Assembly (NCBI GenBank): GCA_023229795.1
Contig: JALNYP010000011.1
Span: 10,827-74,826, forward strand
Direction: 5' to 3'
Source of the DNA: Syntrophobacterales bacterium
Lineage (GTDB): Bacteria > Desulfobacterota > Desulfobaccia > Desulfobaccales > 0-14-0-80-60-11
DNA length: 64,000 nt
The position numbers and the translations under genes are program-made. How positions within the stretch are numbered: position 1 is the stretch's first letter; the number at the start of each line of letters is the position of its first letter. Below, piece by piece: positions 56,688 through 64,000 of this stretch. The notes below the pieces were generated by a model that was given only the letters and a program-made list of their open reading frames with translations, ran no database searches and was not told where the DNA came from.

Positions 56688-58160
56688 ATGACTACTTCCC
56701 AGACCTCCTGCCCCTGGCTGCGCCAGCCGCCCGAAGGGCTTTTTGGCCGGCTCCTGGACAGCCTCGCGGATACCTATGTTCTGGTGCTGGATCAGGACCA
56801 CCGGGTCACGTATGCCAACGTCTCTTTCCTGGAACACTTCGGTCTGGGGTGGGAAAATATTTGCGGCCGCCCGTGTGACCTCCTGGGGAAGCTTTTTCGG
56901 GGGACCGATGCCATTGAGGTAGGTTTTTGCCCCACCGAGTTAAGTCCCCTGTATCCGGCCAAAACCATCCTGACCCGGGAGGTGGAGGGCAAGGCGATCG
57001 TCTATGAGTCCACCATCTACCAGTTGCATGGCGCCGAGCAGGCCGCCTGGACCGTGTGGTCTCTCCGGGACGTCAGCGACCGCTTTCGCCTGGAATCCCA
57101 GGTCCGGCAGATGGACGATTTGGAGCGCAACCTGGTCCAGGCCTCCATGGACGGGATCATCGCCAATAACATGCTGGGTGATATCCTCATTTTCAACGAT
57201 GGCGCCGCCAAAATTTTGGGTTACGCTCCCGAGGAAGTCATCGGCAAACTTAAGGTCTATAAGCTCTATCCCAACAATGTGGCCCACGAAATTAAACGGT
57301 TGATTTACGACCCCGGCCACGGCGGCGCGGGCATCCTGGAAAATTATGAAACCCAGGTCCTGCATAAAGACGGCACTCCGATCCCCATCTGGCTGTCAGC
57401 CCGCCTACTCCACGAAGACAGCCGGGAGGTCGGCATCGTCGGCTATTTCAGGGATCTCCGGGAACGGCAGCGGCTGGAGACGGCAGTCCTGCGGAACGAA
57501 CGGCTGGCGACCCTGGGCAGGATGGTGGCCCGCATCAGCCATGAAATTAAGAATCCCCTGGTGACCATCGGGGGTTTCGCCGGCCAGCTCAGGCGCACGG
57601 CGGGGCTGCCCGAGGACGCCCGGCGCAAATTGACCCTTATTTATCAGGAAGTGCAGCGGCTGGAAAAATTTCTGGCCGACATGAGTACGTTCAGCAGAGG
57701 CGCGCCGCCGCAAAAGGTGATGGCTGACCTCCCGGCCCTGATTCGGGAAGTGGCGGAGCTTATGGACGACTCCTTTAAAGAGCGGGGCGTCGCCTTCCGC
57801 CTGGAGACCCGGACCGATATTCCCCCGATTAGCTTTGATCCCGGGCAGATTCGCCAGGTGCTCATCAACTTGTTTAAGAACGCCCTGGAGGCCATGGGCG
57901 ACGGCGGCGAACTGCGCGTCCAGGCCGACCTGCGGCGCGATCACCTGGTGCTCACCATTACCGATATGGGCCACGGCATCCCCGCGGATCAACTGCCCAA
58001 CCTCTTTACGCCGTTTTTCACCACCAAGGAGGGCGGCACCGGCTTGGGCCTGACCATCGTCCAGGGCCTTATTACCCAGCATCAGGGCGACATCAGCATC
58101 GACAGCGAAGCGGGCCGCGGCACCACCTGCACTATCCGCCTGCCCCTGGCCTCGGCCTAA
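56688..58160 (+). CDS. PAS-domain sensor histidine kinase (NtrB-like)
   Basis: A 490-residue cytoplasmic kinase with two PAS domains (about residues 25-130 and 150-270), the dimerisation domain with the phospho-accepting His about residue 285 in ISHEIKNPLVT, and an ATPase domain with LINLFKNALEAMG (N box), DMGHGIP and GGTGLGLTIVQ. No membrane helices. No response regulator lies next to it; the orphan receiver at 11216 is distant. Its stop overlaps the convergent murB stop by three bases. Confidence 0.93.
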   Translation: MTTSQTSCPWLRQPPEGLFGRLLDSLADTYVLVLDQDHRVTYANVSFLEHFGLGWENICGRPCDLLGKLFRGTDAIEVGFCPTELSPLYPAKTILTREVEGKAIVYESTIYQLHGAEQAAWTVWSLRDVSDRFRLESQVRQMDDLERNLVQASMDGIIANNMLGDILIFNDGAAKILGYAPEEVIGKLKVYKLYPNNVAHEIKRLIYDPGHGGAGILENYETQVLHKDGTPIPIWLSARLLHEDSREVGIVGYFRDLRERQRLETAVLRNERLATLGRMVARISHEIKNPLVTIGGFAGQLRRTAGLPEDARRKLTLIYQEVQRLEKFLADMSTFSRGAPPQKVMADLPALIREVAELMDDSFKERGVAFRLETRTDIPPISFDPGQIRQVLINLFKNALEAMGDGGELRVQADLRRDHLVLTITDMGHGIPADQLPNLFTPFFTTKEGGTGLGLTIVQGLITQHQGDISIDSEAGRGTTCTIRLPLASA

Positions 58161-59107
58161 TCCTCTTTATCGCCGCCAACCCGTAAGGGGGGACACACAG
58201 GTCCCCCCCTACAGGCCAAATCTTCCGGCAGGAAGACCACTTCCCGTTCCAGGGCTACCCCCTGGGTCCGCCAGACCTGCTCCTGAATTTCGCTGATGAG
58301 GGCCTTGACCTGGGCCGCGTTGGCCTGGCCCTGGTTGAGGATAAAGTTGGCGTGCCGGTGGGAGACCAGCGCGTCCCCCAGGCGGCGTCCCTTGTAGCCG
58401 GCCTGGTCGATGAGCCAGCCAGCCGCGGGCCCTTCCGACGGATTTTTGAAGACGCTGCCGCAGGTCCGGGGGTTGGCGGGCTGCCGGGCCTGGCGGGCCT
58501 GGAGCAATTCTCTCATGCGGGTCTGGATGACTTCGGGATCGGCGGGCCGGGTGAGGGCGAATTCCGCCTCCACCACCAGCCAGTGAGGGAAGTTCAGCAG
58601 CAGCGAGGACCGGTAGCCCAGGCCCAGTTCGGCGGGGCAAAATTCCAGGAGTTGCAGCCGGGGGGTGACCACCCGGACCAGGGCAAGAACGCCGGCCAGG
58701 CTGGCGCCTTCGGCCCCGGCGTTGAGCCGCACCGCCGCGCCCACGGTGCCGGGGATGCCGGCCAGAAACTCGAACCCGGTAAACCCCAGCCGCGCCGCGG
58801 CCTGGGCCAGCCGGGGCAGGGCCACGCCGGCCCCCACCCGCAGCGCGTCGCCGTGCCGCTCGAGGCCCTGAAGACTTTTGGCCAGATGCAGGGTCAGGCC
58901 CGGCAACCCCGCATCGTCGATGAGCACGTTGGAGCCCCGCCCCAGGAAGAAGAGGGGCCAGCCCCGGTCCTGGGCTAGACTTAGGAGACGATAGACGTCG
59001 TCCAGGTCCGCGGGGACCGCCAACCGCGCCGCGGGGCCGCCGATGCGCCAGGTGGTGAGGGGGGCGAGGGGAAGGTTAGAGGAAATCGCGCTCTTAATGC
59101 TATCCAT
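58157..59107 (-). CDS. murB: UDP-N-acetylenolpyruvoylglucosamine reductase
   Basis: A 316-residue FAD enzyme completing UDP-MurNAc. The FAD-binding GRGSNVLI and GIPGTVGAAVRLNAGA and the catalytic serine in CGSVFKNP are present. The conserved fold ends near VFLPEDL; the last dozen residues (CRGGPVCPPLRVGGDKED) come from a family A REP palindrome, so the tail is repeat-derived. The HTH gene upstream ends one base before its start, so they are co-transcribed. Other mur genes are not in the window. Confidence 0.95.
   Translation of the reverse strand: MDSIKSAISSNLPLAPLTTWRIGGPAARLAVPADLDDVYRLLSLAQDRGWPLFFLGRGSNVLIDDAGLPGLTLHLAKSLQGLERHGDALRVGAGVALPRLAQAAARLGFTGFEFLAGIPGTVGAAVRLNAGAEGASLAGVLALVRVVTPRLQLLEFCPAELGLGYRSSLLLNFPHWLVVEAEFALTRPADPEVIQTRMRELLQARQARQPANPRTCGSVFKNPSEGPAAGWLIDQAGYKGRRLGDALVSHRHANFILNQGQANAAQVKALISEIQEQVWRTQGVALEREVVFLPEDLACRGGPVCPPLRVGGDKED
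58183..58213. repeat. REP-like palindrome, family A (inside the murB 3' end)
   Basis: GTAAGGGGGGAC and GTCCCCCCCTAC arms. It lies in the coding end of murB and gives the RGGPVCPP stretch, like the copy at 1154. Confidence 0.8.
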
Positions 59108-59108
59108 G

Positions 59109-59471
59109 TCAGGTATTAAGGTTCACACCAGGGGCTTCTTCCGCGGGATTGACATCCTTTTGACGGGCTGAAGGGGCGATTGCTCCGTGAATTTTCTGAG
59201 GGGTGAGGGAAACTTTATATCCCAAGACGTGGAGGATATCAGCCACCGTACGTAAAGTAAGATTCCGGCCGCCATTCAGCAATTGGGAGATAAACCCCTT
59301 GGATTTGCCCAGGCGCTCCGCCAGTTCTTTCCGGGAAATCTTCTCCATCTCAAGAAGTTCACAAAGTGTTTCCGTGACTTCTATGATTAATTCCTCTTGA
59401 GCCAACAACCTGGCAAACTCGGGGTCTTCCGCGTATTTATCCAGCAAGGTCTTTTCTGGTTCTTTTTTCAT
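59109..59471 (-). CDS. XRE-family HTH regulator
   Basis: A 120-residue protein with one helix-turn-helix domain (SRKELAERLGKSKGFISQLLNGGRNLTLRTVADILHVLG, about residues 45-83) after a helical N-terminus. It resembles HigA-type antitoxins, but no toxin gene flanks it: murB follows after one base and a 175-base AT-rich spacer precedes it. So it may regulate the murB unit or be an orphan antitoxin. Confidence 0.88.
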   Translation of the reverse strand: MKKEPEKTLLDKYAEDPEFARLLAQEELIIEVTETLCELLEMEKISRKELAERLGKSKGFISQLLNGGRNLTLRTVADILHVLGYKVSLTPQKIHGAIAPSARQKDVNPAEEAPGVNLNT

Positions 59472-59646
59472 ATTTTTCCAATTTCTGCGTGAATGGAGTT
59501 TATATAAAGATAAACTATTGTCAAGAAAAAATCAGGGTCCTATAAAAATTGTCACCACTTACCTTCATGCCAGAATGCCCCACCCGCCTTGACAATTATG
59601 GACAAACAAGGTAGCGTTTACACGATAGATCAAGGGGGAGAACAAG

Positions 59647-60474
59647 ATGGGCAGAGGGTTTTGGGGAGGGGTGGCAGGCATCCTGTTGGCGGTGCTCATG
59701 GGCGCCGCGGGGGTGCAAGCTGAGGCCCCGCCCGTGGCTTACGTGGGGCTGAAGTACAGCCTGGTGCGCCAGGGCCTGGATAAAGATTACGTCTTTAAGA
59801 CCTTCGCTGACCCCCGGAACCAGTTCCTGCCGGACGTAGTGCGCAAGATCGCTTTTCTGCGCAAAGAGCCCCATGATATCTATAAAAAATTCCTGAGCCC
59901 CGCGGTGGTGGCCCAGGGCCGGGCTTATATGGACGCCCACCGGGACACCCTGTGCCGGGCCGAGGCCAAGTATGGCGTGGCCCCGGAAGTCATCGTGGGC
60001 ATCCTGACGGTGGAGTCCGGCTTGGGCAGCAACACCGGCAAGTATCCGGTCTTCAACGTTTTTGCCTCCCTGGCGGTCATGGATTCCCCCGAGATCATCA
60101 GGGAAGTGGGGCTGAATGCCTCGCCGGACCGCTTGAAAAAGAAGGCGGCCTGGGGCCGGCGGGAGCTGGCCATCTTTTTGAAATACTGCGCCGCCCACCA
60201 TCAGGATCCGTTCTCGCTCAGCGGCTCCTGGGCCGGGGCCATGGGGTACTGCCAGTTCCTGCCTTCCAGCCTGGACCGCTGCGGCGTCTCGGCCAGCGGC
60301 AAGGGACAGGTGGACCTGTTCACCCACGACGACGCCATTTTCAGCATCGCCTGTTACCTCAAGAAGAGCGGCTTCAAGCGCAACGACCGCGCCACCTGGC
60401 GCCGCGCCGTCTATAGCTACAACCATTCCGATGCCTATGTGGATACGATTCTGACCCTGGCCAACTGGTATTGA
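59647..60474 (+). CDS. Lytic murein transglycosylase (MltB/SLT_2 type)
   Basis: A 275-residue exported enzyme with a signal peptide (GVAGILLAVLMGAAGVQA) that cleaves peptidoglycan glycan strands. The catalytic Glu is in LTVESGLGSNTG, and SGSWAGAMGYCQFLPSSL and YSYNHSDAYVDTIL match the family. A second start-proximal methionine is absent; ATG at 59647 follows AAGGGGGAGAACAAG. It is ten bases before the polX-like gene. Confidence 0.92.
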   Translation: MGRGFWGGVAGILLAVLMGAAGVQAEAPPVAYVGLKYSLVRQGLDKDYVFKTFADPRNQFLPDVVRKIAFLRKEPHDIYKKFLSPAVVAQGRAYMDAHRDTLCRAEAKYGVAPEVIVGILTVESGLGSNTGKYPVFNVFASLAVMDSPEIIREVGLNASPDRLKKKAAWGRRELAIFLKYCAAHHQDPFSLSGSWAGAMGYCQFLPSSLDRCGVSASGKGQVDLFTHDDAIFSIACYLKKSGFKRNDRATWRRAVYSYNHSDAYVDTILTLANWY

Positions 60475-60484
60475 CGGCATCCCC

Positions 60485-62203
60485 ATGGATAAGAAAGAGG
60501 TGGCGGCCGTCCTGGAAGAGATCGCCCTCCTCCTGGATCTGTCCGGAGAAAACCCTTTCAAGGTGAGGGCCTACGAAGCCGGGGCCCGGGCAGTGCTCAC
60601 CTTTCCGGGGGACCTGGCCGCGGCTCTGCAATCCGGGGACCTGGCCCGGGTCAAGGGTATCGGCAAATCGCTGGCCGGGGTCATCGATGAACTGCTCAGC
60701 CGGGGGGACGCGGCCCTCCATCGGGACCTCAAGGCCAAGACTCCCCCGGGGCTGCTGGAACTGCTCCAGGTGCCGGGCCTGGGCCCCAAAAAGGCCCGGG
60801 TGCTGTATGATGAACTGCATATCACCGGCCTGGGGGAACTGGAATATGCCTGCCGGGAGAACCGCCTGGTGGGACTGGCGGGCTTCGGGGCCAAATCCCA
60901 GGACAAGATCAGGGCCGGCCTGGCCGGCCTGAAACGCTACGCCGGGCTGTTTCGGCTGGGTGATCTGCTGCCCCTGGCCGAATCCCTGACGGCCCGCTGG
61001 CGGGGCCTCCCCGGGATAGAGCGCCTGGAGGTGGCCGGCCCGGTGCGCCGCCGTCTGGAAGTGGCCGACGGCCTTGATTTGGCCATCGCCACCTCTCAGC
61101 CGGATCAGGTTCTGGCGGCCCTGGAGAAGATCGCGGGCCTCCAGTTCGCCAGCCGGGGCTCCGGTCAGGCCGAAGCCGCGCTGCCCCAGGGGGCGCCGCT
61201 CAGGCTGAACCTGGCCGAATCCGCGGCCTTCGGGGCCGCCTGGCTGGCCGCCACCGGCAACGAAGGGCATTTCCGGGCCTTGCAGCGCCTGGCCCGGGAA
61301 CATAACCTGGAGTTGACTGCCCGGGGATTGTTTGAGGCCGGGGCGCTGGTGCCCTGCCGGGAGGAAGCCGACCTTTACCGGCGTCTGGGATTGCCCCTGG
61401 TGCCCCCGGAGTTGCGGGAGGACCTGGGCGAGATCGAGGCCGGACAGGCAAACCGCCTACCCCGGCTCCTCAGTTCCGAGGATATCAAGGGGTGCTTCCA
61501 CGTCCACTCCTACTACAGCGACGGCGTCAATTCGCTGGAGGAGCTGATGGGCGGGGCCGTCCACAGGGGTTGGAATTTTCTGGGGCTCTCGGACCACAGC
61601 CAGTCGGCCTATTACGCCGGAGGGCTCAAACCCCCGGACCTGGAGCGCCAAAAGCAGGAGGTGGAAGCCAAAGGCCGGGAACACCCGGATTTTGCCCTGT
61701 TCTGGGGGGTGGAATCGGACATTTTAAGCGATGGCGCGCTGGATTATCCTGACGAGGTCCTGGCAGGGTTCGATTTTGTCATCGCCTCCATCCATTCTCA
61801 GTTCAACTTAAAGCGGGAGGCCATGACCCAGCGGCTCTTGACGGCCCTGGCCAACCCTTATTGCACCATGCTGGGGCATGCCAGCGGCCGGCTCCTCCTG
61901 GCCCGGGAACCCTACGAACACGACCTGGAGGCCATTTTGGCATTTGCCGGCGCCCACCGGGTGATCATGGAGATCAACGCCAGCCCTTACCGGCTCGACC
62001 TGGACTGGCGCTGGCTGCGCCGGGCCAAGGAATTGGGCATTTTAATCAGTATTAACCCCGACGCCCATAGCCTGGAAGGCCTGGATGACGTAAACTATGG
62101 GGTGATGATCGCCCGCAAGGGCTGGCTGACCCCGGAAGACGTGATCAATACCTACCCTCCGGCGGAAGTGGCGACTATCCTCCGCCGCCGCCGGGCGGGG
62201 TAG
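60485..62203 (+). CDS. polX: PolX-like protein: degenerate polymerase domain plus PHP phosphoesterase domain
   Basis: A 572-residue protein with the bacterial PolX layout: helix-hairpin-helix region (residues 1-130, VKGIGKSLAG, VPGLGPKKA), polymerase core (130-310) and PHP domain (335-570). The PHP metal motifs are intact: HVHSYYSDG, LSDHS, VESDI, SIHSQF, GHASGR and NPDAHS. The polymerase site is not: the usual GS-x-RR and D-x-D reads AGPVRRRLEVADGLDLA, so the first Asp is Gly, and the third acidic position (VDLRV) reads LRLNL. So it is probably a PHP exonuclease with an inactive polymerase domain. Confidence 0.9.
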   Translation: MDKKEVAAVLEEIALLLDLSGENPFKVRAYEAGARAVLTFPGDLAAALQSGDLARVKGIGKSLAGVIDELLSRGDAALHRDLKAKTPPGLLELLQVPGLGPKKARVLYDELHITGLGELEYACRENRLVGLAGFGAKSQDKIRAGLAGLKRYAGLFRLGDLLPLAESLTARWRGLPGIERLEVAGPVRRRLEVADGLDLAIATSQPDQVLAALEKIAGLQFASRGSGQAEAALPQGAPLRLNLAESAAFGAAWLAATGNEGHFRALQRLAREHNLELTARGLFEAGALVPCREEADLYRRLGLPLVPPELREDLGEIEAGQANRLPRLLSSEDIKGCFHVHSYYSDGVNSLEELMGGAVHRGWNFLGLSDHSQSAYYAGGLKPPDLERQKQEVEAKGREHPDFALFWGVESDILSDGALDYPDEVLAGFDFVIASIHSQFNLKREAMTQRLLTALANPYCTMLGHASGRLLLAREPYEHDLEAILAFAGAHRVIMEINASPYRLDLDWRWLRRAKELGILISINPDAHSLEGLDDVNYGVMIARKGWLTPEDVINTYPPAEVATILRRRRAG

Positions 62204-62222
62204 AGTAGAGATAAAGTTTTTG

Positions 62223-62259
62223 GGGAGGGGGCCAGGGGCGGACGGCCCCTGCCCCCTCC
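62223..62259. repeat. Long GC-rich palindrome after polX (family D-like)
   Basis: GGGAGGGGG and CCCCCTCCC arms with an inner AGGGGC/GCCCCT pair, 20 bases after the polX stop. No T-run follows, so I do not call it a terminator. Confidence 0.7.
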
Positions 62260-62359
62260 CCCAACCCCTTACTGGGATTGGGAGGAAGGTGAGGGAGTTG
62301 GGGAAATTCCCCACAATTCTCATAGCCCTCTCTTAACAAGAGCTGAGAAAGGCAAAGAT

Positions 62360-62875
62360 ATGGCGGGATCGATAGACGTAGGGATCGTGTTGGGCAGCGC
62401 CTCGGATTGGCCCCAGGTGGAAGCCGCCGCGGCGCTCTTAAAGGATTGGGACATCGCCTTCGAGGTGGTGGTGGCTTCTGCCCACCGGGCTCCCCGCCGG
62501 GTCCGGGCTTACGGCCGGGACGCCGCGGCCCGGGGCTTGAAGGTGATCATCGCGGTGGCCGGGATGGCGGCCCATCTGGCCGGGGTCCTGGCCGCGGAGA
62601 CCACCCTGCCGGTGATCGGCGTGCCCATGCCCGGTTCCCATCTCAAGGGCCTGGACAGCCTGCTGTCCACGGTGCAGATGCCCGCGGGCGTGCCCGTGGC
62701 CACCATGGCCATCGGCAGCTCCGGGGCTAAAAACGCCGCCATCTTTGCCGCCCAGATCCTGGCCCTGAGCGATTCCGGGCTGAAAGAGCGCCTCCAACGC
62801 CATAAGCAGGAGTTGGAGGAGAACGTGGCCCAGCAAGCGGAGCAGATCCCGGCCGAGTATCGCCGGGGGGAATGA
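62360..62875 (+). CDS. purE: 5-(carboxyamino)imidazole ribonucleotide mutase
   Basis: A 171-residue PurE. GIVLGSASDWP, ASAHRAPRRV and GMAAHLAGVLA are the substrate- and phosphate-binding loops, and PVIGVPMPGSHLKGLDSLLS is typical. It rearranges N5-CAIR to CAIR in purine synthesis. purK is not adjacent. It lies 29 bases before alr. Confidence 0.96.
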   Translation: MAGSIDVGIVLGSASDWPQVEAAAALLKDWDIAFEVVVASAHRAPRRVRAYGRDAAARGLKVIIAVAGMAAHLAGVLAAETTLPVIGVPMPGSHLKGLDSLLSTVQMPAGVPVATMAIGSSGAKNAAIFAAQILALSDSGLKERLQRHKQELEENVAQQAEQIPAEYRRGE

Positions 62876-62904
62876 TCCCAATCCTTCTGGAGGACAGTGC
62901 GGCC

Positions 62905-64000
62905 ATGATGATCACCACCATGGTGGACCTGGGCATTGACTTGAGCGCCCTGGAGCACAATTATCGCAGCTTGCGCGGGCTCTGCGACCCTCAGGTCAAG
63001 ATGCTGGGGGTAGTCAAAGCCGATGCCTACGGGCACGGGCTGGTCCCCGTGGCCCGCAAATTGGCCGCGGCCGGGGTGGATTATCTGGGGGTGGGTTCTC
63101 TCGAAGAAGGTCTGAAGCTGCGGGGGGCCGGGATCAAGCTGCCGGTGCTGCTGCTCCTGGGCATCCTGCCGGAGGAAGCCGAACGGGCCGTGGCCGCCGA
63201 CCTGGAGGTGGCCCTCTTCCGCCTGGATGTGGCCCAGGCCCTGGCCCACGCTGCCGGCAACCAGGACAAGAAGGCCAAAGTGCATCTCAAGGTGGATACC
63301 GGTATGGGCCGCCTGGGCGTGCTGCCCCAGGAGGCGTTGGCCTTCCTGGGGGGCCTGAAAAAATTGCGCCACCTCAAGGTCATGGGCCTGATCTCCCATC
63401 TGGCGGTGGCGGATCAGGAAGACAAGACCTATACTTTAAAGCAGATTCAGGCATTTACCACGCTGTTGGCCGCGGCCCGGGACGCGGGCTGGAAGCTGCC
63501 GCTCAGCCATATTTCCAACAGCATCGCCCTCACGGAACTCCGAGCGGCTCACCTGGGCCTGGTGCGGCCGGGACTCATGCTCTACGGGTCGCCGCCGGCC
63601 CCGGACCGGCCGCCGCCGGTGGCGCTGAAACCGGTGATGTCCCTGGCGGCCCAGGTCCTCCAGGTCAAGCGCCTGCCCCCGGGGAGCAGCATCAGCTACG
63701 GCTGCACCTATACCACCGCGGATTGGAGCGATATCGCGGTGCTGCCGGTGGGGTATTGCAACGGTTATAGCCGGCTTATTTCCAACCGGGGCGAGGTCCT
63801 CATTCACGGCCGCCGGGCGCCCATCCGGGGCCGGGTGTGTATGAACCTCACCATGGCGGACGTCACGGGGATTCCCGAGGTCAAGGCGGGCGACCGGGCC
63901 GTGTTCCTGGGCGAGGATCAGGGCGAACGCCTGCGCGCCGAGGAGTTGGCCGGCTGGGCCCAGACCATCAGTTATGAAATTTTCTGCGCTTTGGGGACCG
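62905..64000 (+). CDS. alr: Alanine racemase (3' end outside window)
   Basis: Open from ATG 62905 (TGGAGGA upstream) to the window end, 365 residues of a protein usually about 370 long, so nearly complete. The PLP lysine is in VVKADAYGHG, the second catalytic Tyr in SYGCTYTT, and HISNSIALT and VRPGLMLYG are present. It makes D-alanine for peptidoglycan. Start codons at 62908 or 62920 are possible. Confidence 0.95.
   Translation, partial: MMITTMVDLGIDLSALEHNYRSLRGLCDPQVKMLGVVKADAYGHGLVPVARKLAAAGVDYLGVGSLEEGLKLRGAGIKLPVLLLLGILPEEAERAVAADLEVALFRLDVAQALAHAAGNQDKKAKVHLKVDTGMGRLGVLPQEALAFLGGLKKLRHLKVMGLISHLAVADQEDKTYTLKQIQAFTTLLAAARDAGWKLPLSHISNSIALTELRAAHLGLVRPGLMLYGSPPAPDRPPPVALKPVMSLAAQVLQVKRLPPGSSISYGCTYTTADWSDIAVLPVGYCNGYSRLISNRGEVLIHGRRAPIRGRVCMNLTMADVTGIPEVKAGDRAVFLGEDQGERLRAEELAGWAQTISYEIFCALGT

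Noticed and set aside
59109..59471. HTH gene as half of a toxin-antitoxin pair
   Set aside because: No small toxin-like gene lies next to it on either strand; murB follows directly.

Overview
The window is GC-rich, gene-dense bacterial chromosome. Gene order and content point to a Desulfobacterota (deltaproteobacterial) anaerobe, possibly near Desulfobacca or the Syntrophobacterales. The evidence is the ffh-rpsP-khpA-rimM-trmD-rplS-rnhB-yraN-rsmI block, a xerC-hslV-hslU-argB-argD-argF-argG-argH-lysA-dapF-dapA-dapB-dapL run like that of Geobacter relatives, indolepyruvate:ferredoxin oxidoreductase (iorAB), and polyferredoxin membrane proteins. The taxonomic placement is inference from gene order, not a database match. 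I see no rRNA, tRNA, CRISPR array or prophage.

Layout. 1-7.7 kb (minus strand): translation and secretion genes, then rtcB. 7.7-11 kb: archease and iorAB. 11.2-13.7 kb: a stand-alone receiver protein, an AT-rich gene-free stretch, and an orphan ParA ATPase with a small coiled-coil partner. 14.1-21.4 kb (plus strand): lipoprotein, secreted protein, DUF6599, Tat-exported DUF362 protein, a NapH/NapG-like iron-sulfur membrane protein, an esterase and a Tat-exported aldo/keto reductase. 21.5-32.7 kb (mostly minus): an unknown exported protein, a radical SAM protein, a second RAYT transposase, RhlE-like helicase, rpsT, pgsA, transaldolase, folK, an SGNH protein and an anti-sigma kinase/GNAT fusion. 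32.9-51.3 kb (minus): the lysine/diaminopimelate and arginine pathways followed by hslUV and xerC. 52-58 kb (plus): dGTPase, nuclease/phosphatase, L,D-transpeptidase, MBL hydrolase and histidine kinase. 58-64 kb: murB, HTH regulator, mltB-like, polX, purE and alr (cut by the window end).

What stands out is the intergenic DNA. Spacers hold at least eight families of short REP-like palindromes, often in mosaics, and two REP-associated tyrosine transposases (RAYTs). One RAYT is fused in frame to the housekeeping gene yraN; the other sits between inverted copies of its likely REP and has a damaged 5' end. Separately, many spacers carry arrays with a strict 7-base period in several unrelated sequences (TTCAAAG, TTTTCGG, AGCTNTC, GGGTTTT and others). 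Some form long hairpins that begin at the stop codons of arg and hsl genes, and some have been absorbed into protein termini (IorB, an FN3 lipoprotein, the RhlE-like helicase). These heptad arrays, the RAYT-YraN fusion and the ParA/coiled-coil pair are the best candidates for undescribed biology here.
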